The position numbers and the translations under genes are program-made. From Acrasis kona (Eukaryota; Heterolobosea; Eutetramitea; Acrasida; Acrasidae): 64,000 bases of DNA. Numbering within the stretch: position 1 is the first letter of the stretch; each line of letters begins with the position of its first letter. A model generated the notes under the pieces. That model made no database searches. It was not told where the DNA came from and saw only the letters and a program-made list of their open reading frames with translations. The stretch covers positions 1 to 64,000 of the forward strand of contig JAOPGA020001753.1 of NCBI GenBank assembly GCA_026419775.2, read 5' to 3'. Shown here piece after piece: positions 52,415 to 62,326 of the stretch.

Positions 52415-52825
52415 TCATTGATGTCTTCTGATGGCATGATGGAAGTAGAGGTAGTAGAGTTTAATCGCTGCTAGTTTTTCTCTCCACTTTGCTTCTGCAG
52501 CTTGTCTTTTCGCTTCAGCCTTCTCCCCTCTCTCCCTCTTTGCTTTGGCCTTCATGACTTTCATCTCAGCTTGTTCCTTGTCCTTTTTAGCTTTTGCTAT
52601 TGCTTTCAATCTCTTCTCTGCTTGTTCGATCTCTCTATTCATCTTTCAGACCTCAGCCTCTACTTGTCTACAACTTGCAGCTACTTTATTGATCGTTACA
52701 GTTTCCTTTCTTGATCCTAGGATAGATTTGCACTCAAATTTGTCGTCCAACATGTCTTGGCTTGGATACTGATCAAAGACTTCTAGTATGACTTGCGGTT
52801 GTTCAATTGATGCTAGGGAGGTCAT
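52415..52825 (-). CDS. Small coiled-coil protein, two exons
   Basis: One frame runs from ATG 52825 (MTSLASIEQPQVILEVFD) to 52415 except for an in-frame TGA near 52646. A 42-nt phase-0 intron (52643-52684, GTAGCT...GAAAG) removes it. The second exon is almost wholly Lys/Glu/Ala heptad-like coiled coil (AEKRLKAIAKAKKDKEQAEM). About 122 residues. No family recognised. The 3' end may be incomplete. Confidence 0.45.
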
Positions 52826-53228
52826 TTGCGAGTGTTCACTTGTTTCAACTGATAAATCTAGTGGGTGTTACTGACTTATGTATACCTAATAAATCCTCCA
52901 GATCATGGAGTATTCTGCATTGTATTAGCCTAAATGATGCCTTTCAACTTTCATTTCAACTTTCAAAATTCAATTGATCTGAGATGACATCCCCACGCTT
53001 AACACCGACTCGGCAATCACATAAAGCACCTTCCGGTCAAAATGAGCCATCGTCACCCATTCAACAGTCTTTATTGAATCAATGTCTCCTAAAATAAAGC
53101 AAAGTTATAAAGTATACCCCGGATAAGGGCACTGTACTTTCCTTTTTGGCGTTCCAATAAAAAAGACAGTAAGTTTTGAGTGAGTAGTATTAGTATACAA
53201 ATATTGTATGAATTATATATTGTGAATT
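52826..53228. other. Intergenic, no supported gene
   Basis: About 400 bases before tRNA-Gln. A 36-codon plus-strand frame starting at 52985 (MTSPRLTPTRQSHKAPSGQN) is too short to judge. Direct repeats of TTTCAACTTTCA occur near 52940-52965. Confidence 0.4.
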
Positions 53229-53299
53229 TCTCTTGTGGTGTAGTGGTAACATAGGGGACTCTGAATCCCTTGCTGCAAGTTCGATTCTTGCCAAGAGAA
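53229..53299 (+). tRNA. tRNA-Gln (anticodon CTG)
   Basis: Acceptor TCTCTTG pairs with CAAGAGA, discriminator A. The D-arm GTGGTGTAGTGGTAAC is canonical, anticodon stem GGGGA/TCCCT, loop CTCTGAA giving anticodon CTG (codon CAG), T-arm with GTTCGATTC. No intron. Having a CAG-reading tRNA-Gln is compatible with a standard code here. Confidence 0.95.
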
Positions 53300-53405
53300 C
53301 ATTTATTTTAATAGACATTTGGCGTTACATAAAAAAGTTTTTAAAGAACTGTTCCCCCAGTTTTTAATCTGTACTAATGAACTTTTAATGGGGCATTCAA
53401 TACAT

Positions 53406-53792
53406 TCATGAAACAAGTTCCACAGCTTCAAAAACCTCCCAATCCGCGTCCTGAAAAGATTGTCGCCGAAGCAACCGTTCTGTAACCAAATTCAGGTTTT
53501 GGCATGTGAAAATTAATGTAGATCCCCTTCTAATGGCGTGAGGGATGAACGTACTATATAATTTGATACGATGAGATCTGATCAGCCTGAGATCTTTCTT
53601 GTCATTTTCATGCTTACATTCTTTGAGGATTTGTACAGGGACGTTTGAAAGTTTTGCGTTGGATCTTATTGATTTGTTATAACAATCGAGAGTCACCTGT
53701 GCATATATACCATATAGGTAATCAGAGTCTGCAAACGGTTTTTGGTCGTTTAATGATAGATTTAAAACATCTATTGATTCGAAGTACTTCAT
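53406..53792 (-). CDS. Hypothetical protein (128 aa)
   Basis: Complete frame from MKYFESIDVLNLSLNDQ to stop, mixed alpha/beta composition (VTLDCYNKSIR, HRIKLYSTFIPHAI, GSTLIFTCQNLNLV). No recognised domain. It stands alone between tRNA-Gln and tRNA-Leu. It may be a fragment of a larger gene, since the upstream 5' region lacks clear promoter-like spacing. Confidence 0.4.
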   Translation of the reverse strand: MKYFESIDVLNLSLNDQKPFADSDYLYGIYAQVTLDCYNKSIRSNAKLSNVPVQILKECKHENDKKDLRLIRSHRIKLYSTFIPHAIRRGSTLIFTCQNLNLVTERLLRRQSFQDADWEVFEAVELVS

Positions 53793-54123
53793 GTCCGAAT
53801 GGTTGTCCCAACTTTGGTATTAAATTAAAATATTGTAACAAAGCTTTTACAAAAACTCAGAGAAATAAAAACCAATCTTGACACGAGATTGGTAATATAA
53901 GAATCATACATACGGTCATAAGGGTTTTTAAAAAAATCGTCATGATCCGGTTTTGTTTTGAAATTGTGGCAATGACTCTAGAATCTCTGCTTGACATTTT
54001 CTAGAACAATTCCTCCAATAGACTTTCGTAAACTACCCACACCACAACAATTCAAAACATGTACTTGTCAATCGAAGAAGCAAACTCATTGTGCGTAGCA
54101 TAGTGAGTCTCTTTCTGAAAAAA

Positions 54124-54255
54124 ATGGCGAAACAACAGGAAATTGATTTGGACGTTTACGATGAAATTAACACCAAACACAGAGGAATGCAACCTCACAT
54201 ACAGCAACGCTCACTCCAAAACTACGTTCCTAAATTTTTATCCTCTCCTATGTAG
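54124..54255 (+). CDS. Small ORF (43 aa)
   Basis: ATG in an A-rich context (AAAAATGGCG) opens a 43-codon frame (MAKQQEIDLDVYDEINTKHR ... KFLSSPM) ending in TAG. The composition is protein-like, but length and lack of homology evidence leave it uncertain. It ends 55 bases before the tRNA-Leu gene. Between 53793 and 54123 nothing else is seen. Confidence 0.3.
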   Translation: MAKQQEIDLDVYDEINTKHRGMQPHIQQRSLQNYVPKFLSSPM

Positions 54256-54309
54256 TCATATAGCCGGAGTTTTTCCGATCGCAACAATATCAATCATAAA
54301 AATTAAAAG

Positions 54310-54389
54310 TGACGACCGTGGGGTTCGAACCCACGCCCTTTCGGACCGGTGCCTTAAACCGGCGGATTAGACCACTTTCCTAGGTCGCC
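54310..54389 (-). tRNA. tRNA-Leu (anticodon AAG)
   Basis: Acceptor GGCGACC pairs with GGTCGTC, discriminator A. D-stem GGA/TCC with loop AAGTGGTCTAA. Anticodon stem CCGGT/ACCGG, loop TTAAGGC giving AAG (codons CTT/CTC via inosine). Variable arm TCCGAAAGG-like, T-loop GTTCGAACC. No intron. Confidence 0.95.
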
Positions 54390-54493
54390 ATTACTTTCGA
54401 AGCAAATTCGAGATCAATAATTTATAGATAAATATTGACAACATCTTCGGGGATCGAAATCACGCCAGGTCGTTAAAGTTGCTAATTATGACT

Positions 54494-54500
54494 TTTCTTT
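54494..54500. repeat. Candidate target-site duplication, left copy
   Basis: TTTCTTT immediately outside the left terminal inverted repeat, repeated at 57137-57143 outside the right one. Low complexity, so the exact duplication length (7, possibly up to 9 with decay) is uncertain. Confidence 0.55.
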
Positions 54501-54526
54501 GACGGAGGTCCTATCGGCCTAGCCTT
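54501..54526. repeat. Left terminal inverted repeat of the Mutator-like element
   Basis: GACGGAGGTCCTATCGGCCT then AGCCTT. This matches the reverse complement of 57111-57136 at 25 of 26 positions. Confidence 0.9.
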
Positions 54527-54694
54527 GCTACCTTTGCCTAAAATTTAGGCAAATGGTCTCATGTTCGGCCTATATTCAAAAATAAATATAGCCATAAATA
54601 TAAGATCGACTTGTTGAATTAATGAATATTCGTTGTCGAGGTCAGCAGACCACTGAAACGTAAACGAGGTGGTAGGTAACAGTATTGATGAAAA

Positions 54695-56866
54695 TTAATT
54701 TTTCTTTTTATTATATTTTCTTTTCTTCCTCTCTGGCTCCACTTGTCCATTCAGTGAGAATTGAGATGTCATCAATTCCATTTGCTGTTGGTGATCTAAT
54801 GCAGCGAGTGCGTGTTGTGGTCTGGATCCAGGTCCGATTCGACGTTGTGTTGCACTTTGAGTCTCATCTCTGGTGGTGTCTACCGTCATGCTCAATTGTG
54901 AACGACTGTCATTAAAAGAAGGATTGCTTTGGTCAGATGAAAGAAGTGCTTGAAGGAAACTGTCTTCAAAATTGATCTGTTGAGAGGCACATGTCTTGTC
55001 ATCAGCAGCTTCTTCTTGACTGGATTTAGCATCAGGGTACAAATACAATTGTTCTAATTCCTTTGCTCTTTCTTTTTCTCTCTTTTCCTTCTCCGCACGT
55101 CTTTCATCTGATGGGCCAAGGTTGGGATTGTTTGCATTTTCTCTTTGTTTACGAGATGGGACTGCCAGTGGCGTACTCTTTCGTGTGGTGTTACTATTTT
55201 TTGCTACAACAGGAGTACTGCCTTCAGCTACTTTGGCAACATATGTTTCGTAGGAATGATTCTCAATTTGCCGCAACAATTCAACCGCTTCTTTTACACT
55301 GGGTTTGTTTGTTCCATAGTGAATTAAGAAACGATTGGCCATGTTGTTAAATGCTTCAGCTGGATTGTTTGTCATGTTCAAATCAAGTCTACCCATACAA
55401 CAATTTGCCCACATGGTCCGAGGGAATAGACATTTGTCTACAAGGCGTTGCATCTTGTTTTCGATAATTATTGTTTTACCAAACCAAGTCGATTCTAAAT
55501 AATCACGCAACCTCTCGCCTTCGTCTTTGCTTGATGTCCACTTGAGTAGGAATTGGTTGATCAGATCATCAATGGCGCTTGCATCGTCTCCCATAATGAT
55601 TTGTGTGAGCCCTTCATTGAATTCATCTCTCTTCTTTCCATTCTCAAGGTTTAAGAACTCGTTGAAACCTTTGATGTTCTTATCAATGTATCTATAGACT
55701 GCCTGCTTGAGATGAAAATGGCATCCAACTACAACGGCATTTGGAAGTGCCTCTTGGACAGCGTTGATATGTGCTCTTTCAAAGTCTGTTGAAATGTATA
55801 TCTTGTTCAACTTTTGTAGATTGGGTGCAACATTGAACACAATGTCCCTCCATACCCTCAAATATTCAACCTGTGCCTTGGATTGGCACCAAATAAACGC
55901 AACAGGATATGTGTCAGTACATCCAGAGAACCGAACAGATATGACGAGAAGTTGAGATATCTTCTCTGGAACTATTTTGAATGTACCATCTGCATGAACC
56001 TGGTCATGCTCATTTACACTTTTGAGAATGTTGGCCATATATGGTGAGGACCACATAACATACATACAGTCTGGTGCGACAACATATGTTTGAAAAAAGT
56101 TTTTGTTCCGCAATGTTTTTGAGAGATCCNATCGAATTCCAATGTCAGCAAAGGTGATCAAAGACTTTGTTTCGACAATTTCTCGTCTTGCCTTCTCTAC
56201 ATGCTTCTTTGTAACAATCCACGCAGGGTCAGTAATCTTATTATCAGATAGGAGTCGGTTGAGTGATGCGGCAATTTGGTTTGTGTTGCTTTGTGTTCTG
56301 TTGATCTCTATGTACTTGTTAAGCTCTTGTTGTCTCTCATCACACAAAAACACTTCCTTCACCTGATCGCAGTGTTCATGTTGGTCAAAAATTAAGTAAT
56401 ACTTTTCACCATTCTGTTCATACTCCTTTATCTTGCACCTGCATTGCTCTTCTCTCTTCTTGTCATGTGTACCGCCAATGTAATTTTTATGTGTGCATCT
56501 GAATGTCCGAGAACCGTCTTTGTTGTGAACCTTTCCATTTCCCTGATTCTTCAGTTGAAATTTAATCTGGTCAATGATGATTTGGTTGGGGTTGTTGCCG
56601 TTGATTACGCTGCTCTTTGGCACTGGACGACCATCTTCTTGTTTAATGTTACCACCTCGTTTACGTTTTAGCGGTCTGCTGACCTCGACAACGTCAGTGT
56701 GGTCTACAACTTGCTCTTGAGTGTTCATGGGTGCTGTTTGGTTTGATTTTGAGCCGTAATTGTTGTTATTGTTGTTGCTGCCCGAAAGTACAGAAGCCAT
56801 CTTCTCCGCCATGAAATTCATGAAGAACTCGTTCATTAAGCTTTGGTCAAAGATCTGTCCATTCAT
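54695..56866 (-). CDS. MULE transposase
   Basis: 723 residues. N-terminal region with a Cys/His zinc-finger-like part (FRCTHKNYIGGTHDKKREEQ, then CRCK, HEHCDQ), as in FAR1/FLYWCH-type MULE proteins. The catalytic core shows the DDE arrangement: HADGTFK (first Asp), ISTDFERAHINA (second Asp), then CHFHLKQAVYRYI with a downstream Glu in the helical part. The C-terminus has a nuclear-type EPERKKRKYNKKKN. One ambiguous base (N at 56130) falls in the codon before DLSKTL. Otherwise the frame is uninterrupted, so the protein is probably functional. Confidence 0.9.
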   Translation of the reverse strand: MNGQIFDQSLMNEFFMNFMAEKMASVLSGSNNNNNNYGSKSNQTAPMNTQEQVVDHTDVVEVSRPLKRKRGGNIKQEDGRPVPKSSVINGNNPNQIIIDQIKFQLKNQGNGKVHNKDGSRTFRCTHKNYIGGTHDKKREEQCRCKIKEYEQNGEKYYLIFDQHEHCDQVKEVFLCDERQQELNKYIEINRTQSNTNQIAASLNRLLSDNKITDPAWIVTKKHVEKARREIVETKSLITFADIGIRXDLSKTLRNKNFFQTYVVAPDCMYVMWSSPYMANILKSVNEHDQVHADGTFKIVPEKISQLLVISVRFSGCTDTYPVAFIWCQSKAQVEYLRVWRDIVFNVAPNLQKLNKIYISTDFERAHINAVQEALPNAVVVGCHFHLKQAVYRYIDKNIKGFNEFLNLENGKKRDEFNEGLTQIIMGDDASAIDDLINQFLLKWTSSKDEGERLRDYLESTWFGKTIIIENKMQRLVDKCLFPRTMWANCCMGRLDLNMTNNPAEAFNNMANRFLIHYGTNKPSVKEAVELLRQIENHSYETYVAKVAEGSTPVVAKNSNTTRKSTPLAVPSRKQRENANNPNLGPSDERRAEKEKREKERAKELEQLYLYPDAKSSQEEAADDKTCASQQINFEDSFLQALLSSDQSNPSFNDSRSQLSMTVDTTRDETQSATQRRIGPGSRPQHALAALDHQQQMELMTSQFSLNGQVEPERKKRKYNKKKN

Positions 56867-57110
56867 GTCTTGTTATTTTCGTTTGTTTGGTTGTTTTTTG
56901 CCTTTGGTTCGCTTAAATATTTTGGCCCACATCCAGCATCTACTAAACCTTCTAGTGTCACATGATAAAATTATACTGATTGTACACTCATGAATGATCC
57001 GAAGATGTTACAACGATCCCGTCGCTAAATATAACTCGAAATTATATTGGGAACAATCCTAATTTATTCAAAATTTAGGTTAGGCACGGTTTTCTGGGCC
57101 TTTGGGTTTG

Positions 57111-57136
57111 AAGGTTAGGCCGATAGGACCTCCGTC
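57111..57136. repeat. Right terminal inverted repeat of the Mutator-like element
   Basis: AAGGTTAGGCCGATAGGACC then TCCGTC, the mate of 54501-54526. It is followed by TTTCTTT, the right copy of the candidate target duplication. Confidence 0.9.
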
Positions 57137-57270
57137 TTTCTTTACCAGAGTGAAGTTTATGAAATTGCACCTGAATCACTACATCAGTACATGGAAATCA
57201 AATTTGAGCCTGGGCATCCGGAGTTTTGATCATTAATAAATTCAAAGGTTTTGTAGTATGAAAATCACGT

Positions 57271-58335
57271 TTATTTTTTCAACATGAAACGAATAACAAA
57301 AAACACAACAAAGAGAAGTGCAAAGATTTTTAACCAAAACTTGATTTCAGCTTTCTTCTCGGTAATCTTTTGAAGATTAATAACTCTTCGTGAAAGTGGA
57401 TTAGTGAGTAAGTAACTCACCGCCCTCATGTAATTGTTCACGTGGTGGATGTTCAACATCATGATGCGCTCCAAACAGTCAACAAAACCAAGTCTCCTAT
57501 ACATGCTCTCTGCCATTGGAGAAGGCTCCAACACACAAAATTCGCATCCCTCCTCACTTGCAATTTTCATACAATGTAGTGACATTTTAGAACCAAGTCC
57601 GTGCATGCGGTGCTCTTTTGAGGTCATAATGTTATAAATGCCCGCAATGCTTTCATCATCAAAATATAAAGTTCCAGCGCACAAGACCTCCGTTCCTCCA
57701 TTCAAAGTGCCCACAAAGAATCGGAGTGGATGAGTTGGTCCCATGGGTACAACTTTGAATAGGTCGAAGAAATATTTGCGTGTGTTTCCATTGTCTGCAG
57801 GTATTCCGGTGGATTTAATCATGCAATCAAAGATTTCTAAGAGTAGACTGTCGCTCAGTTTAAATCTCTCATCATCGCCATTAATTTCGTAAATGGTCAC
57901 CACTTGATCCTGCTCAGATACATGCTTCTTTAGACGTTCCGAGTTGGCCAGTTTACATGACAAGAACTTTGTTTTCGTTGCGGGAAAGAAGTTATGACGG
58001 CGTAGAACTGACATTTTTCTATCAATATTCTGGTCTATAGACAAGCTGATTGCGCTTAATAGTTTCTTTTTTTGCAGCTTTTCGTTGATTTTTGAAATGT
58101 TATGCTCCAACTTGCGGAATACTTCATCATTGTTGTTTAGATTGTCCACAGAGCCCTGGTTGTAGAATGCAAATATATGACCGTCTCTACCATCGTCTCT
58201 CTTCATTTTAGTCATGACAGTAAATGTGTGCTCATCCTTCACTGCAACCTCTACACTTTGTTCTGCATACTTTGCCAGGTACTCATAGTATCTATCCTTG
58301 TTCTTCCAGCAGTCTTTTGGTGCTATATCTGACAT
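57271..58335 (-). CDS. GNAT-family acetyltransferase with C-terminal membrane anchor
   Basis: 354 residues, single exon. The GNAT acetyl-CoA site is visible in the second half: IYNIMTSKEHRMHGLGSKMS contains the RxxGxG-type loop, followed by CEFCVLEPSPMAESMYRRLG, the typical motif B with a Tyr and GF. The last 30 residues form one hydrophobic helix capped by Lys (FWLKIFALLFVVFFVIRFML), a tail anchor facing the enzyme to the cytosol. The N-terminal 150 residues look like a degenerate first GNAT-like half. Substrate unknown. The TAA overlaps AATAAA. Confidence 0.8.
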   Translation of the reverse strand: MSDIAPKDCWKNKDRYYEYLAKYAEQSVEVAVKDEHTFTVMTKMKRDDGRDGHIFAFYNQGSVDNLNNNDEVFRKLEHNISKINEKLQKKKLLSAISLSIDQNIDRKMSVLRRHNFFPATKTKFLSCKLANSERLKKHVSEQDQVVTIYEINGDDERFKLSDSLLLEIFDCMIKSTGIPADNGNTRKYFFDLFKVVPMGPTHPLRFFVGTLNGGTEVLCAGTLYFDDESIAGIYNIMTSKEHRMHGLGSKMSLHCMKIASEEGCEFCVLEPSPMAESMYRRLGFVDCLERIMMLNIHHVNNYMRAVSYLLTNPLSRRVINLQKITEKKAEIKFWLKIFALLFVVFFVIRFMLKK

Positions 58336-58591
58336 GGTCTATGGTTGTTAAATTGTCACAAAACCAATTTATTTGCGTGAACATGCGCACAGCTGCGGAA
58401 GCGGAAGTTACAAGATATTACAATATTGTCAAAAGTTGTTTGGAACAGTAAGATGGAATTTCAAAACAATGCAGCATTATTTCATTTCATATATTTTATT
58501 TCTCTTTACACAGGTTATGGTTTCTGTTTTGTAAGTTTGAGAGTTTGTCTGTTCTGTATTTTCCTTGAATAATCCAACAACATTTATTATG

Positions 58592-59058
58592 TTATTGGAG
58601 TTTGTACACTGTAATTTCAACATCGGTCCCTTCAAAAATCTTGGTTATGATTTCAACTACTTTCGGCCATTCAAGCTTGTCCAATCCACAGCCTATAACT
58701 GGCATTGATAGCTTGGTGACATCATTATTCAGCATGTGGTCCCTCATCAAATGCAGAGACGATTCAAGACTAGCATATGTTGGCTTTTGAAAGTAGCGGT
58801 CCTTTGTTACTAAATAATATACCCATCGCTTGCTTTCGTCGTCAAATAAGTGGCATATACCTCCCTTGGCTGCATTTTGAGATTTCAAGTACCCTACTTT
58901 CTTGAACTGTGTGTTTTAACATTGATTGAATTGAACAAACATACTTTTTCTTTAAATATTACCGCAATACCTTTGCCCATGTGTAGATCAGCGGATACAC
59001 AATGGCATAGTGCATCTAAACTTTTGAAGAGGTCCCCTCTTATCTGGTTGAGTTTCAT
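58592..59058 (-). CDS. TARG1/OARD1-type macrodomain ADP-ribosyl hydrolase
   Basis: Removes ADP-ribose from acidic residues and deacylates O-acyl-ADP-ribose. Two exons, 38-nt intron (58907-58944). Spliced, it reads QIRGDLFKSLDALCHCVSAD, MGKGIAVIFKEKFKKVGYLK, VYYLVTKDRYFQKPTYASLE and LSMPVIGCGLDKLEW, which follows animal OARD1 segment by segment. The Lys in MGKGIA and Asp in GCGLDKL correspond to the family's catalytic pair (in human K84/D125). About 142 residues, a bare macrodomain. Single-copy house-cleaning role is likely. Confidence 0.9.
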
Positions 59059-59160
59059 TTCATTAAAAGTGTACTATTTGAATTATAAAGTAAGATAAGA
59101 CAATAACCACGGCAAGTTCCTACAGAGTTCTTTTTCAATTGATCAACACTAGATTGTGCA

Positions 59161-59636
59161 TTAAAAGTATTTGTTTATAAAATTTACAATAGAATCATCT
59201 TCACCACCAACTATTACACCCAACTTCCAGTGTGCGTAATTCACGTAATCTTCTTCCTTCCGCATGTTCAGCTCGGTGTACGTGACTTGGTCCATAGTCT
59301 TGTCGCGAATGACTTCATGTATCCTCATGATATCATCAAGTCAACATGTAACTGGTCGTCATTAGTTTGGTCTCTTCCTTGTAACCTCATGATTGAGTTC
59401 GTTCCATTGTTCCAGAATTAGCAATCACATTATCAAAGTTAACGTGTGCTTGTTCGGTTGCTTCTCTGTAACAAAATCTCATGAACGTTTCTGTTATGTT
59501 TTAGAAGTAGGTCAAGAATAAAGCATCGCCCAAAAGATTAGTCGGCCATCTCTTGGTAAAAGTCATTTGCGTCTGGACTTTGTAAGCATTGTACGGAATA
59601 AACCTTGACGTGCTGTTCATTCTTAAGGGAGACCAT
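59161..59636 (-). other. Cluster of short minus-strand ORFs, possible broken or multi-exon gene
   Basis: Three protein-like segments lie in order on the minus strand: 59636-59538 (MVSLKNEQHVKVYSVQCLQS...), about 59490-59395 (MRFCYREATEQAHVNFDNVI...) and 59328-59161 (MRIHEVIRDKTMDQVTYTEL...). I could not join them with 35-45 nt GT-AG introns. They may be exons of one small gene with unusual splicing or a decaying gene. No domain recognised. Confidence 0.3.
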
Positions 59637-59861
59637 CTCTCCAGTCAATACGCATAATTTGAGTGGATGTATTTTTAACGTGATTGTTTACACGGCCATA
59701 ATTTGAATAGCACTTCGGAGTTATGATCCGATCAATCCTCTACCAATTGTGGTGGTGCACAAAAAATTAAAAGACCAATCTTATTGGTAGAGTAGCCAAA
59801 GGGCAAAGTTAATTGCTCCTAAGTGTACTCTATTGCTTCAAAAAAGGTCTAGTAGACAGAT

Positions 59862-60880
59862 GTGCATTACTGCATAAATATTACTTTGTATTTTTCGGTG
59901 CAAGTCTGGGGTATAGTTTATCCGAAAACAATTTATAATACCTCTAGCTTTAATCGTCCAAACTTTGAGGGAGAGGCAACGTCTGGGGATGGCAGAATAA
60001 TTGTTGTAAAAAGTAGTTGTAATAGGTTTAGCGTAAACACTGGAAATGGGCACAAGTTCAAGCTCAGACACAGACACGCAAGCAACAAGAACATGTGGCA
60101 ACACACGCCGTGACTATGCTGCTATTAACGAGAAAGATTCTGATTCTGACACCGCGTAAGCGCGTTGGGTACACCAACGACTCCCAACGTTTGGACTCGC
60201 AATGATCTGACGTTCTGCGAGCGATGCACCAATCAGCAAATATAAAAGACAACAAAGAAAAAGAGGACACAAAGAGAAGCTTCCGACGGAAGTTTGGTCG
60301 CATTTTATAGAAACAATGGGTGAACTCGGTTTGGTATTTGCAAGTGCAATATCTGTGGAGGAGTTTTCAATAGAAGTGAGCTGTCCTACCAAAAACTTCA
60401 TTACCCAATTGGAAAATACACACAAAATGTTCGATCCAAAAAAACAATTTCCAACAAGGGGTGACACAACGTCTGAGGAGAGGCGTTTGTTGGATGGATA
60501 TCACAAACCAACCGTTCACAATGGTAGAAGAGGAAACCTTTCGAACATTTATCAAAAAGGTCAAAACCAATAACTTCAGCATTAATTCTGCATCTGTCCA
60601 AATAAGATTGCATTCCTTGCTAAATCGGACATCACACTACAGAATGGGAATATAAAGAGCACATAATGGATTTTATGAAACTCAACGGTGCTCAACTGGA
60701 GAGAATATGGCGCATGAAGTACGTAAATGCCTCAGTAATTATGCTGTACAATTGTATTCTCAGTATCAAGAACGTCAGGGCGGAATCTCATTTCCGACGA
60801 TTTTAACTGGAGACAGTCCAATATTTGATAATATTCTTATACGACCTCTACCGGGTTAGCATTGTATGTAGCAAGCTAAA
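59862..60880 (+). mobile_element. Decayed hAT-type transposase remnant
   Basis: A first frame (59862-60113) ends with a BED-finger-like pattern (SSCNRF ... HASNKNMWQHT). A later frame (60461-60655) contains DITNQPFTMVEEETFRTFIK then KVKTNNFSINSASVQIRL, which matches the hAT transposase signature (P-F-x-x-V-E-x-x-x-F-R). The reading frame is broken several times between and after these. No terminal inverted repeats or 8-bp duplications were found. An old, inactive element. Confidence 0.55.
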
Positions 60881-61007
60881 TAAGTTGGTGATTAATTAAT
60901 AAAATTGTTTGAACGCTGTTGTTGAGGAATTATAAAATTTGTGTTTACAATCTTATTAATTATTATAAAAACAATACCCTTGGAAAATTTAACATTTATC
61001 ATAAAGA

Positions 61008-62241
61008 ATGGCATTTATTTATGAAGATAGAGATGTTGACTTTGTGGAGATCTTTAACCGAATGTTTGAAGAAGAACAGATAATCAAAGATTCTTCTGAT
61101 GTGGTATTTAAGTTTGAAGATGGTAGTGTTTTATGCGCTCATCGCATTATATTATGTTCGCGTTGTGAATTTTACAAGGCTATGATGGCAAGAAGTTGGA
61201 TAGAGTCCATTCAACCGCCTCCATATGAAGTTGAAGAAGAGAGTGATCCTATTTTGTTCAAAGAGTTTATAAGGTACTTATACTGTGGCAAAGTGCATAT
61301 GAAAAATGTGGAAGACTTAATACCTTTATATTCAATTGCTGAAGAAAAGTGCCATTCTTCACTTTTAATTTGGCTAAATAAAACAATATCAGAATATACA
61401 ACAACTGAAAGTGCCTGCAAAATGCTACAGATGCTATATAACACTTGTGACCAATCAACTGAGTGCTTCAAAAATACTTATAATGGGATCAAACATGTAA
61501 TTTTGTCAGATATTAATAGTTTAGAGGGAGAGAGGATATGTGAACTAGAAATGGAACTTTTAATCAGTGTTTTAAAAAATCAGCAGTACAAGGAACAAAG
61601 TAAGCTATTTGAAGCAGTTATGGTTTGGGTCAATAATTGTACAACTTTACCTACTGACTGGAGAATAAGAATATTTTATTTGGAACCACTGATGGCCACA
61701 ATAGACTATAAAAGTATCAAGACTTGGTATTTTAATGATAACATTGTGCCATTAAAAGTACTGAGTCCTGCAATATTTAGCAACATTATTTTCAGAATTG
61801 ATGTAGAAGCTGCTAGTAAAAGTAAGTTCATGATTTATTTGTTCATTATATTCAATTCAAATAGGTGTACAACAAATATCAGATGCAAAGTGGAGATGTA
61901 TTATCCCGTTCAATGTTTCTGAAACTTGCGAAGGTTTAGCATTTAAATACCAGTCAAGGCAATTTAGTATTGGTTACTCTCAAGGCAGTGAGAAGGATTA
62001 TCTTCTTTTGACCCTGAAAAATTATGGCCATTATGAAAGAATAAAGTGTAATTTCACAATGTTATGCACTTATTTAAATAATAAGTTGTATGACAATTTT
62101 GAGTTAATATTTACCAATAAACATTATTCATTGGGCATAGATAAAGCATTTAAGAAGAAACTAAGTGAAATGAAAGAGGAGGGTTATGTGTTTGATAAAT
62201 ATCTGGTCATTGAAATGGAGATGGAGATAATGCAACCTTAA
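61008..62241 (+). CDS. BTB/POZ-BACK domain protein
   Basis: Two exons, 43-nt intron (61822-61864), about 396 residues. BTB domain at about residues 25-125: SSDVVFKFEDGSVLCAHRII, FYKAMM, FKEFIRYLYCGKV. A BACK-like helical region follows to about 270 (KLFEAVMVWVNNC). The second exon gives a beta-rich C-terminal domain (WRCIIPFNV, FSIGYSQGSEKDYLLLTL), possibly MATH- or PHR-like. Such proteins usually present substrates to cullin-3 ubiquitin ligases. The local sequence is notably more AT-rich than neighbours, and related expanded BTB families are common in protists. Confidence 0.8.
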
Positions 62242-62326
62242 CAAAATCTTTACTATGATAAATATATGGATAAATATGACATAACGAAAAGTATATGTTC
62301 TCAAAAAGATAAAATATTTTACTTGT

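Larger units (their letters stand above)
54501..57136 (-). mobile_element. Mutator-like DNA transposon (MULE), 2.6 kb, near-complete
   Basis: A 2636-bp unit bounded by 26-bp terminal inverted repeats with one mismatch and flanked by TTTCTTT on both sides. It contains one intact minus-strand transposase gene. There are no introns in the ORF, unlike most host genes. The insertion begins 111 bases upstream of the 5' end of tRNA-Leu. The near-identity of the repeats and the open transposase frame indicate recent activity. Confidence 0.88.

Noticed and set aside
52640..52690. In-frame TGA as a possible selenocysteine codon or stop reassignment
   Set aside because: A 42-nt GT-AG intron of typical length removes it, the context is a coiled coil with no redox motif, and TGA is used as a normal stop in other genes.
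56130..56130. Ambiguous base N in the MULE transposase as a sign of polymorphism or breakage
   Set aside because: The frame is intact on both sides. A single unresolved base more likely reflects merging of near-identical element copies during assembly.
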